From Acidovorax sp. NCPPB 3576 (lineage in GTDB: Bacteria > Pseudomonadota > Gammaproteobacteria > Burkholderiales > Burkholderiaceae_C): a stretch of DNA of 64,000 nt. The translations under genes and the position numbers were made by a program. Positions 33,867 to 42,594 of the stretch are shown in pieces (position 1 is the stretch's first letter; each line of letters starts with the position of its first letter). The notes beneath the pieces were generated by a model that was given only the letters and a program-made list of their open reading frames with translations, made no database searches and had not been told where the DNA came from. The stretch lies in NCBI RefSeq assembly GCF_028473605.1, contig NZ_CP097267.1:3092501-3156500 (forward strand), written 5' to 3'.

Positions 33867-34106
33867 TCGCCCCGGCGCCGGCCGCGTCCTACCCGCGGTG
33901 TCGCCCGCGGCTGCTGGCTGGGGCCGGGCGCGGCACCGACATTGATCGGCGGCCTGCACCAACGATCCAGCGTGCAGCGCCCCGATCCACTTTTTCATGA
34001 GGTATTTCCGGATGATCCCAACACGGCCCCATCCCCGGCCCTTTTCACGGCCCTTTCCACGGCACTTTTCGCAGCCCTCTCCCCGCCCATTGCGCGGAGC
34101 CCTTCC

Positions 34107-34610
34107 ATGACGGGCTGGTGGGAGCAGATCGCCACCACCGTGGCCTCCGAGTTTTCCGACCTGACCGACCTGGGCCAAGCCACGCGCATCGTGGTGCGCC
34201 TGGGCATCGCCGGCCTGCTGGGCGGCCTGCTGGGCTGGGAGCGCGAGAACAAAGGCAAGGCGGCCGGCGTGCGCACGCACATGCTGGTGTCGATGGGTGC
34301 GGCGATGTTCGTGCTGGTGGCGCAGCAGGCCGGCATCAGCGCGGGGGACAACAGCCGCGTGCTGCAGGGCATCGTGGCCGGCGTGGGCTTTCTGGGCGCC
34401 GGCACCATCCTCAAGGGCGACGGCGAAAGCCAGGTCAAGGGCCTGACCACGGCCGCCGGCATCTGGCTCACCGCCGCCATCGGCGTGGCGGCCGGCCTGG
34501 GGCTGGAGGCCACGGCAGTGCTCAGCACGCTGCTGGCGCTGGCGATCTTCAGCGCCGTGCCGCTGCTGCAGCGACTGACGACACGCGACAGCCACCCAGA
34601 CACGAAATAG
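34107..34610 (+). CDS. MgtC/SapB family membrane protein
   Basis: 167 aa with four or five membrane helices. Signatures are GIAGLLGGLLGWERENKGKA, GVRTHMLVSMGAAMF, VLQGIVAGVGFLGAGTILK and KGLTTAAGIWLTAAIG. MgtC of intracellular pathogens supports magnesium starvation survival and inhibits the F1F0 ATP synthase; environmental members are less understood. The C-terminal ACT-like domain of MgtC is absent, so this is the short SapB/YhiD form. The start is the ATG of MTGWWE. Confidence 0.88.
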   Translation: MTGWWEQIATTVASEFSDLTDLGQATRIVVRLGIAGLLGGLLGWERENKGKAAGVRTHMLVSMGAAMFVLVAQQAGISAGDNSRVLQGIVAGVGFLGAGTILKGDGESQVKGLTTAAGIWLTAAIGVAAGLGLEATAVLSTLLALAIFSAVPLLQRLTTRDSHPDTK

Positions 34611-34673
34611 CGGGCCGCGTGGCGTGTACCATCGCGCCACGGTTCCATCCGGGGACCTGAAACGGAGCACTCC

Positions 34674-34817
34674 ATGGCCAAAGGCGAACAGCGCAGCAAC
34701 AAGATGGCGAAGAAACCCAAGAAGGACACTTCGCCCCCCAAGGAAGGGAGCGGTTCCGACCGCCCCATGCCCCCCGTCACTGCAGTGGTGCCGCGTGGCA
34801 AGTTGAAGAACAAGTAA
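34674..34817 (+). CDS. Small basic protein, 47 aa
   Basis: Lys/Pro-rich and probably disordered: it begins MAKGEQRSNKMAKKPKK and ends RGKLKNK. A GGAG ribosome-binding site lies six bases before the ATG. Short proteins starting MAKG(Q/E)xRxN with a Lys/Pro tail recur in Burkholderiales; none has a known function to my knowledge. A strong terminator follows 54 bases after the stop, which supports that the unit is real. Confidence 0.7.
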   Translation: MAKGEQRSNKMAKKPKKDTSPPKEGSGSDRPMPPVTAVVPRGKLKNK

Positions 34818-34871
34818 CAAGCAACGGAAAAAGTGGGAAGGCGGGAAAAGGCCTTGCGGCCCGACACGCCG

Positions 34872-34915
34872 ACAACGGCCTGCCCTGGTTCTACAGGGCA
34901 GGCCGTTGTTTCTTC
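34872..34915. terminator. Strong bidirectional terminator
   Basis: A perfect 16-bp stem (ACAACGGCCTGCCCTG / CAGGGCAGGCCGTTGT, 34872-34887 and 34894-34909) with a six-base loop, followed by TTCTTCTT on the plus strand. It ends the small basic gene and, read the other way, contains the last codons of soxR, so it serves both converging transcripts. Confidence 0.85.
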
Positions 34916-35481
34916 TTCTTGGGCGCCGGCCAGATCCACTGCGGCATGGCGGGTGCCTCGGGCGCGGCGGCAGGTGCGGCAGCCGCTTCGAAATGCGGCC
35001 CCGGCCCGGCCTGGGCCAGCAGGTCCTGGGCATTGCGCAGCGGGCAGTCCTTGAGCGACAGGCAGCCGCAACCGATGCAGCCGTCGAGTTGGTCCCGCAA
35101 CTGCGTCAGCATGCGGATGCGGTCTTCCAGATCGTTCTTCCACGCGGCGGACATGCGCCGCCAGTCGGCCGCGGTGGGTGTGCGCCCTTGCGGCAACGCC
35201 TGCAGCGCATCGGCAATGCCCGACAGCGGCACGCCCATGCGCTGGGCCACCTTGATGACCGCCACGCGCCGCAGCACCGAGCGCGGATAGCGCCGCTGGT
35301 TGCCGGTGCTGCGCACGCTGGCGATGAGCCCCTTGGATTCGTAGAAATGCAGCGCCGACACGGCCAGGCCGCTGCGCGTGGCGACTTCGCCGACTGTCAG
35401 CTCGGGCATGGGGCCGAGTGTGGATGGGGACGCCGGCTGGGGCCGGGCGCTGGACGCGCGAACCGATTTTTCAGAGGGCAT
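34891..35481 (-). CDS. soxR: Redox-sensitive MerR regulator SoxR
   Basis: 196 aa from the chosen start. MerR helix-turn-helix ([21 protein letters not shown], about 28-48), dimer helix, and the [2Fe-2S] ligands CIGCGC....C (C135, C138, C140, C146), the SoxR hallmark. An extra Pro/Ala-rich C-terminal tail ends in PKKKKQR. Outside enterics SoxR directly responds to redox-active compounds and switches on exporters and detoxifying enzymes. A classical SoxR operator lies in the divergent promoter to its right. An ATG at 35409 would give a 172-aa protein nearer the usual length; the choice is uncertain. The end overlaps the terminator hairpin. Confidence 0.92.
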   Translation of the reverse strand: MPSEKSVRASSARPQPASPSTLGPMPELTVGEVATRSGLAVSALHFYESKGLIASVRSTGNQRRYPRSVLRRVAVIKVAQRMGVPLSGIADALQALPQGRTPTAADWRRMSAAWKNDLEDRIRMLTQLRDQLDGCIGCGCLSLKDCPLRNAQDLLAQAGPGPHFEAAAAPAAAPEAPAMPQWIWPAPKKKKQRPAL

Positions 35482-35522
35482 GTCGATGGCCGAAACGGGA
35501 GGTGACTGGAAAGCGGAAGGGA

Positions 35523-35553
35523 TTGACCTCAAGTTTAGTTGAGGTTTGATACT
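35523..35553 (+). promoter_or_regulatory. SoxR operator and promoter
   Basis: CCTCAAGTTTAGTTGAGG (35527-35544) is a near match to the SoxR site CCTCAAGttaaCTTGAGG. It sits inside a promoter with TTGACC (35523-35528) and GATACT (35548-35553) separated by 19 bases, the over-long spacer that MerR-family activators require. It drives the RidA-like gene to the right and probably also soxR itself. Confidence 0.88.
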
Positions 35554-35584
35554 GCCCCCTTTCCACTCCATTGCTCGCCGGCCC

Positions 35585-36100
35585 ATGTCCCAACCCACCG
35601 CTTTCGCCCCATCCGCTGCAGCCCCATCGCACGATCACGGCCCGGCCGCCGCAGCCTACATTCCCCCGCCGGGCGGGCAGCGCGCCACCCCGCTCGCCAT
35701 GGCCGTCATCAACCCGGCCGGCCTGTACGACCCGCAACCCAACGGCTATTCGCACCTGGCCGTGGTGCAAGGCGCCGCGCGCACGGTGCATGTGGCCGGC
35801 CAGGGCGGAGAGGATGCCCAGGGCCATCTGGCGGAAGGCTTCGCGCAGCAAGTGGCCCAGGCCCTGGCCAATCTGCGCACCGCGCTCGCCGCCGCCGGCG
35901 CGCAGTCGCGGGACGTGGCCAAGCTCACGGTGCTGATCGTGGACCACAGCGAGCAACGCCTGCACACCTTCGGCCAGGCACTCATGGCGATGTGGGCCGG
36001 CGCCCCCACGCCGGCCTGCACCCTGATCCCCGTGCCGCGCCTGGCGCTGGACGGCATGCTGTTCGAGATCGACGCCCTCGCCTACGTCCCCGCTGGCTGA
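35585..36100 (+). CDS. RidA-like (YjgF/UK114) protein, SoxR target
   Basis: 171 aa. After a Ser/Pro/Ala-rich tail of about 50 residues comes a RidA fold ([70 protein letters not shown]). The Arg seen in canonical RidA near the C-terminus is present in VPRLALDG. RidA proteins hydrolyse reactive enamine/imine intermediates; divergent members have other roles. The start downstream of the predicted SoxR transcription start is the ATG of MSQPTA. The MFS gene begins 58 bases later, so the two probably form one SoxR-controlled unit. Confidence 0.85.
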   Translation: MSQPTAFAPSAAAPSHDHGPAAAAYIPPPGGQRATPLAMAVINPAGLYDPQPNGYSHLAVVQGAARTVHVAGQGGEDAQGHLAEGFAQQVAQALANLRTALAAAGAQSRDVAKLTVLIVDHSEQRLHTFGQALMAMWAGAPTPACTLIPVPRLALDGMLFEIDALAYVPAG

Positions 36101-36158
36101 CTGGCGGCCAGCCTTCGCCATCTCCTTGCTTATCCCGCCCCTGAGAAACCCCTTCCGC

Positions 36159-37418
36159 ATGCCAACCCCCGCCCTGCCCGTTCCCTCTTCCAGCGCCCCT
36201 GCCGCGGCTGGCCTGTCCACCCCCGTGCTGCTGTTGATGGCGGTGGCCTGCGGCCTGTGCGCGGGCGCCAACTATTTCAACCAGCCCCTGCTGCACTCCA
36301 TCGCGGTGCACCTGCAGGTGTCCGAGAGCACGGCCGCGCTGACCGTCACCATCGCGCAGGTGGCGTATGCGTGCGGGCTGTTGCTGCTGGTACCGCTGGG
36401 CGACAAGCTGGAGCGACGGCGGCTGATCGCCACGCTCATGGTGCTGGCGGCGGTGGGGCTTTTTCTGAGCGGCTTTGCCGAGGGCTTTGCGCTGCTGGCG
36501 CTGGGCACGCTCATGACCGGGCTGTTCTCGGTGGCGGCGCAGGTCCTGGTGCCCATGGCGGCGGCGCTGGCCGCGCCGGGGCGCAGCGGGCAGGCCGTGG
36601 GCCTGGTGATGAGCGGGCTGCTCACCGGCATCCTGGCGGCGCGCAGCGTGGCCGGGCTGTTGTCCGGCCTGGGCGGATGGAACCTGGTGTACCGCGTGGG
36701 CGGCGTGGCCGTGCTGCTGGTGGCGGTGGCCCTGTGGTTCGCCCTGCCCACGCTGCGCAACCCCAATCCACCGAGCTACGGACAGGTCTTGCGCTCGCTG
36801 GGCACGCTGGCCCTGCGGCACCCCCGGCTGCGCAGCCGTGCGCTGCTGGGCGGGCTGTCGTTCGCTTCGGTGAGCGTGCTGTTCTCCACCATGGCCCTGA
36901 TGCTGGCCGGCCCGGCCCACCGCATGAGCGACGCGCACATCGGGCTGGTGGGCCTCGCGGGCGTGGCCGGCGCGCTCATGGCCAACGTGGCCGGCCGCCT
37001 GGCGGACCGGGGACGCGAGCAGCTCACCACCCGCGTGTCGGTGCTGCTGGTGCTGGCCAGCTGGGCGGCGCTGTGGCTCGGGGGCACGTCCATCGTGTGG
37101 TTCCTGGTGGGCATGCTGGTGATCGACCTGGCGCTGCAGGGCGTGCACATCAGCAACCAGAACGTGATCTACCAGTTGGCGCCCGAGGCCCGCTCGCGCC
37201 TCAACGCGGTGTACATGACCACGTATTTCACGGGGGCGGCGCTGGGCTCGGCGCTCGGCTCCGCCGCCTGGCAGCGGGGTGGGTGGAGCGCGGCCTGCCT
37301 GGCGGGGCTGGGCATTGCAGCCCTCAATGCGGTCGCCATGGTGTACGACGCAGGGCTGGCGCGGCGCGCAGCGGGCCGGGGTTCGGCAATGCCTGCCGCA
37401 ATGCCTACCGAGCAGTGA
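36159..37418 (+). CDS. MFS efflux transporter, SoxR unit
   Basis: 419 aa with about 12 helices. Features: ANYFNQPLLHSIAVHL, LLLVPLGDKLERRRLIATL and LSFASVSVLFSTMALMLAGP, similar to the AraJ/YnfM group of drug and sugar efflux proteins. In SoxR regulons of non-enteric bacteria, transporters of redox-active compounds are the main targets, so export of phenazine- or quinone-like molecules is the likely job. The start is the ATG of MPTPAL; an upstream TTG in frame is unlikely. Confidence 0.85.
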   Translation: MPTPALPVPSSSAPAAAGLSTPVLLLMAVACGLCAGANYFNQPLLHSIAVHLQVSESTAALTVTIAQVAYACGLLLLVPLGDKLERRRLIATLMVLAAVGLFLSGFAEGFALLALGTLMTGLFSVAAQVLVPMAAALAAPGRSGQAVGLVMSGLLTGILAARSVAGLLSGLGGWNLVYRVGGVAVLLVAVALWFALPTLRNPNPPSYGQVLRSLGTLALRHPRLRSRALLGGLSFASVSVLFSTMALMLAGPAHRMSDAHIGLVGLAGVAGALMANVAGRLADRGREQLTTRVSVLLVLASWAALWLGGTSIVWFLVGMLVIDLALQGVHISNQNVIYQLAPEARSRLNAVYMTTYFTGAALGSALGSAAWQRGGWSAACLAGLGIAALNAVAMVYDAGLARRAAGRGSAMPAAMPTEQ

Positions 37419-37622
37419 CCATCGGGGCGCCGGCCTGCCGCTCTTGCATGCGGTGCCCCGGCGGCCATGGGTTCCTTCTACCGGCGCCTGATGCGCCGCA
37501 ACAATTCGGGAACGGGTCCGACACGCGGCCTGCGATGGCTGCCATGTAATGGGCTTCAGCCGCCCGGCCGTCCGGCACGGGGCGGCGGACAGCCAACCAA
37601 ACCACCCGAGGAGGAACCTTCC

Positions 37623-37877
37623 ATGAAGCAACACGCCACCATCCGCGGAGAAGTCACCTACCGCGAAGGCGACGGGATGCCGATCGCCATCCCCGAGGGC
37701 CCGGTCGAACTCGCCCACGCCCCCGACAGCGTGACGCTGAGCTGGACGGCGGACAACGATGCCGCCGGCCTGGCCGCCATGCCCCGCGACCAGTACGAGC
37801 TGTATGTGAACGACGGCAAGATCCTGCCCCAGGAAGGCCACGCCGAAGAAGACCACGTGGCCCCTGCCAGCGCATAG
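37623..37877 (+). CDS. Conserved small hypothetical protein
   Basis: 84 aa, acidic and probably soluble, with no signal peptide. It contains a beta-rich-looking core (VELAHAPDSVTLSWTADND, then YELYVNDGKILPQEG) and an acidic His-containing tail (GHAEEDHVAP). GAGGAGG lies eight bases before the ATG, an excellent ribosome-binding site, so the gene is likely real and well translated. No family recognised. Confidence 0.72.
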   Translation: MKQHATIRGEVTYREGDGMPIAIPEGPVELAHAPDSVTLSWTADNDAAGLAAMPRDQYELYVNDGKILPQEGHAEEDHVAPASA

Positions 37878-37927
37878 GCGCGCCGGCCGCGGCGATGGCT
37901 CCGGCCATCCGCTGCGGTCAAAAAAAC

Positions 37928-38860
37928 TCAGGGCACGGGGCGGGTGAGGTACACCGCCTCGCGGCCCACGATGGGCGCACGGGTGGGCATCATCACCGTG
38001 CAGCCGTCGCACAGCGCACGGATCTCCTGCGCGCCGTCGGTGGCGATCAGCTCGCCCTCGGCAAACACCTCGAACCCCACCAGCGGCCGCGTGAAGCGGA
38101 ACTCCGGCGTTGTCACCATGCAGGTCTTGAGCAGTTCGTAGCGGCGTTGCGGCCCCGGCGCAGGCCGCTCGCGCTCGATGAGCCCGAAGTGCCCCAGAAA
38201 ATCCAGCGCCGCCGTGGTGGCCACCTCGCCCGCCGAGCGCAAAAAATGCTGCCCGCATTCCACCACCAGCCCCGTGCCCGCACCGCCCACCTCGCCCAGG
38301 CGACCGTGCTGGATCAGCGGCGTGCCCGATCCCAGCCCGCTGGGCATGAGCAGGTGCACGCCCGGCCGGCCGATGGCGCAGGCCACCTCGGCGTTGCGCG
38401 CGAACGCGGGGTACACCCAGAAGGGTTCCACGTCCTGGCTGGTGGAATGAATATCCAGAATGTGATCGGCCGCGGCCACCACCGGGCGCAGCTCTCGGGC
38501 GCGGCGCATCTCGATGCTGTCCAGGCTGCCGTCCAGCTCGGCGGCCGACCACACGCGGTTGAGGTTGTGGTCGATCTGGCGGCTGTCGAACGGCCGGCTG
38601 CGGTCGAACGATTCGTACGCCTGCATATTGGCGAAGCTGATGGTGAGCGTGCCCTTCAACGGGCGCACGCCGCTGTCCAGCAGGTGCGTGGCGGCCACCA
38701 TGCCGCAGATCTCGTTGCCATGCGTGAGCGCATTGATGAGCACGTGCGGCCCGGGCTCGCCCGAGGCGAAACGGTGCACGTAGGGGATGCCGGTGCTGCC
38801 CTCGCGGTAGGCGGACAGGTCGCGGGGCAGGACTTCGAACAGGGGCGGGGTCAGGGTCAT
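37928..38860 (-). CDS. Aspartoacylase/succinylglutamate desuccinylase family
   Basis: 310 aa M14-fold zinc hydrolase. The zinc ligands are visible in NALTHGNEICG and DIHSTSQD; a catalytic Glu is expected in VVECGQH. Family members remove an acyl group from an amino acid (N-acetylaspartate, succinylglutamate) or similar small amide. The C-terminal third (about 225-310) is the usual beta domain. No amino-acid degradation genes are adjacent, so the substrate is open. It is a monocistronic gene. Confidence 0.85.
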   Translation of the reverse strand: MTLTPPLFEVLPRDLSAYREGSTGIPYVHRFASGEPGPHVLINALTHGNEICGMVAATHLLDSGVRPLKGTLTISFANMQAYESFDRSRPFDSRQIDHNLNRVWSAAELDGSLDSIEMRRARELRPVVAAADHILDIHSTSQDVEPFWVYPAFARNAEVACAIGRPGVHLLMPSGLGSGTPLIQHGRLGEVGGAGTGLVVECGQHFLRSAGEVATTAALDFLGHFGLIERERPAPGPQRRYELLKTCMVTTPEFRFTRPLVGFEVFAEGELIATDGAQEIRALCDGCTVMMPTRAPIVGREAVYLTRPVP

Positions 38861-39068
38861 CGCGGTGCGGCGGAGGGCGCCATCGGCTGCGGCCGCCCGT
38901 CCGGTGTGAAGGTGTGGGAAGCCAGCCATCGTAGCGGCACTGGCGGGCCTTTGCAGCGCGCAGCGCGGTATCCAACCCGCCGCGCCGGGCACCGGAACGG
39001 GGCTCTTGTACGATCGCCAGCACCGGCCCCGGCCATCGTGGCCGCCTGCGCAACCCATCCCCCTGTTC

Positions 39069-40751
39069 ATGACCTCGCACTCCGTCACGTGGCTCCCGCT
39101 CGCGCAAGCGCATGCGCTTTGGCCCGACGGCTGGCGCGAGGCACTGGCCAGGGCGCACGGCACGGCCCCGCCGCTTGCGGACGCCAGCATGGTGTGCTGC
39201 GTGGAGGGCCCTCTTTCGCTGCCCGAACTGGCATGGGATGGGGATGCGCACTGGCCGCCCGGCGCCCTGGCGGATGCCTTGGCCCTCCCTGCCGGCACCC
39301 ACGCGCCTGAGCTGCTGCTGGTGCGCGGTGACCTGCACGTGGCGGGCGCCGTCACCGCCCTCGCATCGCCCCCCGGCGCGGCGGCCCCGGCCCTGGTGGT
39401 GTGCGGCAACGCACACTGGGGGCACGCGGTGCTGGAAAACACGCCGGTGGCCATCACCGGCCATTTGCAGGTGGACGGCCTGCTGTGGGGCAGCGGCACC
39501 GATCCGGCCGAGGCAGGTGCAACAGGCCCCGGCCTGGAAGTCGGCGGCACGCTCGGCGCGCAGGTGGCGCTGTTCACCAGCGGCTACGGCCTGCGCACGG
39601 GCGGCGAACGACTGCTGGCCTATCGCTTCGGCACCGAGTTCGGCGACCAAGACCTCACCGCCTTTTCAGCGGAGCCACTGGCCGCCGTCTTCGATCCCGC
39701 ATGCCTGCACGGCCTGGCCGTGGGCGAGGACGGCGGCCTGGGCGCCCTGCCCGACCGCACCGCCGTGCGGCTCGCCCTGCACGCCGGCCAGCCTGTGCTG
39801 CGCAGCCCCGACGCCATCGCCGCCGATCTGGCCAGCGACACGGCACTCTGCCAGGACGGCGCGCTGCACGCCAGCCACCTGCGCCAGTTGCTGCGCTCCC
39901 GCCTGCTCGATGCCGCCCACAAGAAAGCCACCGGCTGGTTCGGCCAGACCGACTTCATGCTGTGCCGCCAGCACGTGGACGACGAGGGCGACACCTACGG
40001 CGACGGCCTGTTCATGACCGTGTGGAAGACCTGGGACTTTCACCTGTCCATCGACGACGGCACCGCACGCCAGGGCTGGTGGCAGCGGCTGACGGCCCGC
40101 CTGCGCTCCGCACCGCCGCCGCCTCGCAGCGATGGCCTGGCCCTGATGCACCGGCGCTATGCAGGGGGCGTTCCCGGCCCCTGGGAACCGCTGGCCGAAG
40201 ATGGCGACCCGGCCGCGATCCAGGCATGCCTGCTGGCATGGCGCGGTGTGCTCGGTTACGCCCGCAAGGCCGTGGCCCAGGCCCGCGCCGGGCATCCCGT
40301 GTGGCGCCGGCTGCAAGCCGCGCTGACCCCTGCGCGCATCGAGGCGCTGGCGCAATTGCCCGTGTTCACCGAGCAATACAACGACTGGTGGGGCACCGAG
40401 CGCAATGGCTGGTGGGAGGGTGACGTTTGGGTGGGCGTGCGCCAGCCGTGCATGCACGAGGGCGAGCCCTGGGGCCTGGCCCTCAAGCTGAGTTGGCGCA
40501 ACGGCACCGAGGCGCCGGGCGACGCGCCCGATGACGCACACGCCGCCTACCAACTGGAGATCGAGGCCGCCGCCCCTGGCGCGCCGCCGGCCGTGCGCAT
40601 CACCTGCGCCCAGCGCCAGTCCGAGCCACGCCGGCCTCTGCCACTCCACGCCGTGGACCACGCGGCGCGCCTGCTGCGCTGGTTCACGGTGCTGGAGAAG
40701 CGCCTGCATGCGGCGCACGGTGACACCGCGCAGGGCCATGAAACCCCTTGA
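39069..40751 (+). CDS. Large hypothetical with beta-helix-like N-terminal part
   Basis: 560 aa, no signal peptide. The region of about 70-210 has regularly spaced hydrophobic stretches with Gly (LLLVRGDLHVAGAV, LVVCGNAHWGHAVLENTPVAITGHLQVDGLLWGSG, GLEVGGTLGAQVALF), as in beta-helical polymer-forming folds. The C-terminal half is rich in Trp and acidic residues (QYNDWWGTERNGWWEGDVWVGV). I do not recognise a named family or function. The gene stands between the aspartoacylase-like gene (divergent) and the YlqF gene (convergent), with a hairpin repeat after its stop. Confidence 0.75.
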   Translation: MTSHSVTWLPLAQAHALWPDGWREALARAHGTAPPLADASMVCCVEGPLSLPELAWDGDAHWPPGALADALALPAGTHAPELLLVRGDLHVAGAVTALASPPGAAAPALVVCGNAHWGHAVLENTPVAITGHLQVDGLLWGSGTDPAEAGATGPGLEVGGTLGAQVALFTSGYGLRTGGERLLAYRFGTEFGDQDLTAFSAEPLAAVFDPACLHGLAVGEDGGLGALPDRTAVRLALHAGQPVLRSPDAIAADLASDTALCQDGALHASHLRQLLRSRLLDAAHKKATGWFGQTDFMLCRQHVDDEGDTYGDGLFMTVWKTWDFHLSIDDGTARQGWWQRLTARLRSAPPPPRSDGLALMHRRYAGGVPGPWEPLAEDGDPAAIQACLLAWRGVLGYARKAVAQARAGHPVWRRLQAALTPARIEALAQLPVFTEQYNDWWGTERNGWWEGDVWVGVRQPCMHEGEPWGLALKLSWRNGTEAPGDAPDDAHAAYQLEIEAAAPGAPPAVRITCAQRQSEPRRPLPLHAVDHAARLLRWFTVLEKRLHAAHGDTAQGHETP

Positions 40752-40797
40752 TTTGCTATTTATTTAATAGCAAAACAGACAGGCGATACTAGGGCAT
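40752..40797 (-). repeat. Intergenic hairpin repeat, copy 4 (reverse order)
   Basis: TTTGCTATT-N5-AATAGCAAA, a perfect 9-bp stem, is followed by CTAGGGCAT, the reverse complement of ATGCCCTAG. Compared with copies 1-3 the hairpin lies on the other side of the word, suggesting that the complete element has a hairpin at both ends. It occupies the convergent gap before ylqF and could stop both transcripts. Confidence 0.75.
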
Positions 40798-40861
40798 GGG
40801 CCTGTTTTGAATCAAAACCGGCACGCCAGGGCCACCAGCGGCACGGAACACGGTCCGGGCC

Positions 40862-41881
40862 TCAATCCCCGCCGCCGTCCCCGCCCCCATCGCTGTCGCC
40901 GTCGCTCTCCTGCGCCTGCGGATCGCCCTGCCCATTGCCATCGTCGCCGCCCCGGCTGCCGCGCTTGCGGCCCCGGGCTTCCTTCTTGGCGGCGCGCAGG
41001 GCCTCCTGCCGGGCGCCCTCGGCCTGCCAGACCTCGAACTCCTCGGGCGTCTCCAGCGTGATGCGGCCCAGGATGGCGGTGCGAAAGTCCGTCATCACCA
41101 GCTCGGCCGCCTTCTGCAGGTTGACGCGCCCGCCGGCCATGATGGCGCCGCGCTTGCGGGCCACGGCCTCCAGGATCTCTTCGTCCTGCAGGTCGCCCAC
41201 GGCGCCCGCGGGCAGGCCCAGCTTGTAGCGCGCCTCCATCAGCGGGACGTAGTGCTGCTTGAGGTAGCCGATCAGCTCCAGCGCCACCTCTTCCTCGTCG
41301 TAGGCATTGCGGCCGATGGCGCCGCTGGCGGCCAGCTTGAAGCCGCTTTCGGGCACGGTGATGCGCGGCCACAGCATGCCGGGCGTGTCCCAGAGGTAGA
41401 AGTCGTCGGCCAGCGTGATGCGCTGCTCCAGCTTGGTGATGCCGGCTTCGTCGCCCGTCTTGGCCTGGCTTTTCTTGCTGAGCGTGTTGATGAGCGTGGA
41501 CTTGCCCACGTTGGGAATACCGCAGATCAGCACGCGCATCGGCTTGGCCATGCCGCCGCGCTGGGGTGCCAGCTGGTGGCAGGCCTCGATGAGGCGCCGG
41601 GCCGGCGCGGGCTCGGAGGCATCGAGCGCGATGGCGCGCGTCTCCGAGCGGGCGTTGTACCAGTCCAGCCACAGCGGCGTGCGCGCGGGGTCGGCCACAT
41701 CCTGCTTGTTGAGCACCTTGACCGCGGGCTTGTGCCCGGTCAGCTCGGCCAGCAACGGGTTGCTGCTGGAGCCGGGCAGGCGCGCATCCAGCAGCTCGAT
41801 CACCACGTCGATGTCCTTGATGCGCTCGCCGATCGCCTTGCGCGTGAGGTGCATGTGACCGGGAAACCACTGGATGGCCAT
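40862..41881 (-). CDS. ylqF: Ribosome biogenesis GTPase YlqF/RbgA
   Basis: 339 aa, circularly permuted GTPase: the G4 motif NKQD (58-61) precedes the P-loop GIPNVGKST (121-129) and G3 DTPG (165-168). The start MAIQWFPGHMHLTRKAI is diagnostic for the YlqF/RbgA family, which assists late assembly of the 50S subunit. The C-terminus carries an unusual acidic/Gly tail (GGDDGNGQGD...DGGGDGGGD). The longer frame upstream is not coding. Confidence 0.92.
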   Translation of the reverse strand: MAIQWFPGHMHLTRKAIGERIKDIDVVIELLDARLPGSSSNPLLAELTGHKPAVKVLNKQDVADPARTPLWLDWYNARSETRAIALDASEPAPARRLIEACHQLAPQRGGMAKPMRVLICGIPNVGKSTLINTLSKKSQAKTGDEAGITKLEQRITLADDFYLWDTPGMLWPRITVPESGFKLAASGAIGRNAYDEEEVALELIGYLKQHYVPLMEARYKLGLPAGAVGDLQDEEILEAVARKRGAIMAGGRVNLQKAAELVMTDFRTAILGRITLETPEEFEVWQAEGARQEALRAAKKEARGRKRGSRGGDDGNGQGDPQAQESDGDSDGGGDGGGD

Positions 41882-41960
41882 GGAGAGTCTTTCGCTTTTT
41901 GAGGGGGTTCGAGGGCGACAAGGATAATCGGCCCTGTCTTCACTTCCCCCATTGGCCTTC

Positions 41961-42206
41961 ATGCCCCTTCCCCCACCCCCCGTTCACCGCCCCGATCAGA
42001 AGCACGACAAGGAGTTGCTGTTCAAGGGCGTGACCTGCGCGCTCATCGGCCTCATCGTGCTGCTGGCGCCCTACGTGGCGCGGTCGTCCAGCGTGGCGGA
42101 CATGATGCGGCAGGCCTACCTCGTGGGCTGGTTCGCCCTGGTGCTGGGCGGCGCGTTCCTCGTGCGCTACGCCCTGCGCCGCTATGGGGGCCGCCGCCGC
42201 TACTGA
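41961..42206 (+). CDS. Small two-TM membrane protein
   Basis: 81 aa. Two membrane helices (about 26-44 and 57-72) are connected by a short loop (VARSSSVADMMRQAY) and followed by a strongly basic tail (RRYGGRRRY). Its start is 80 bases from the divergent ylqF gene and 14 bases before the next gene, so it is probably co-transcribed with it. No family recognised. Confidence 0.7.
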   Translation: MPLPPPPVHRPDQKHDKELLFKGVTCALIGLIVLLAPYVARSSSVADMMRQAYLVGWFALVLGGAFLVRYALRRYGGRRRY

Positions 42207-42219
42207 GGGGACGAGCGAC

Positions 42220-42513
42220 GTGACGCAGTACGAAGCCGCCGCCCGCGCGCCGGCCGCCCCGGCCCCGATCGCTGCGGTGCATGTCCCTGCGGCCGATCTG
42301 CCCGGCGCACGCGCGATGTTCGCCACCTTGGGCGAACGCGCCGCGGCGCAGGCCGTCGCGCTGCGCCCGCCCCCGGCCGAACCCACCACCTGCTGCGGCC
42401 GCGGCTGCAACGGCTGCGTGTGGGAAGGCTTCTATGCCGCCGCCGAGTGGTGGCGGCAGGATGCGCTGGAGGCTTTACAAGCCGCAGCTCCTGCCGTCGC
42501 GCCCCCCGGCTGA
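42220..42513 (+). CDS. Oxidoreductase-like domain protein
   Basis: 97 aa. An Ala/Pro-rich N-terminal part, then a cysteine motif CCGRGCNGCVWEGFY, which matches the small oxidoreductase-like domain found in many bacteria and in the N-terminus of some eukaryotic proteins; the cysteines may bind a metal or a cluster. The start is a GTG with a GAGGGG element upstream; an in-frame ATG at 42184 would overlap the previous gene. Biochemical function unknown. Confidence 0.7.
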   Translation: MTQYEAAARAPAAPAPIAAVHVPAADLPGARAMFATLGERAAAQAVALRPPPAEPTTCCGRGCNGCVWEGFYAAAEWWRQDALEALQAAAPAVAPPG

Positions 42514-42594
42514 TGGCGCGGCCATCCGGCTGCAGCGCCAGCGATTTTTAGCTTCCGCGCCCGATCGTCTTGGGCCCTCGGGCACAGTCCCACC

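Noticed and set aside
31431-39650. Minus-strand open frames of about 1200 codons each opposite the MocR, TruC, MgtC and MFS regions
   Set aside because: Low-complexity composition and full overlap with recognised genes on the other strand mark them as shadows.
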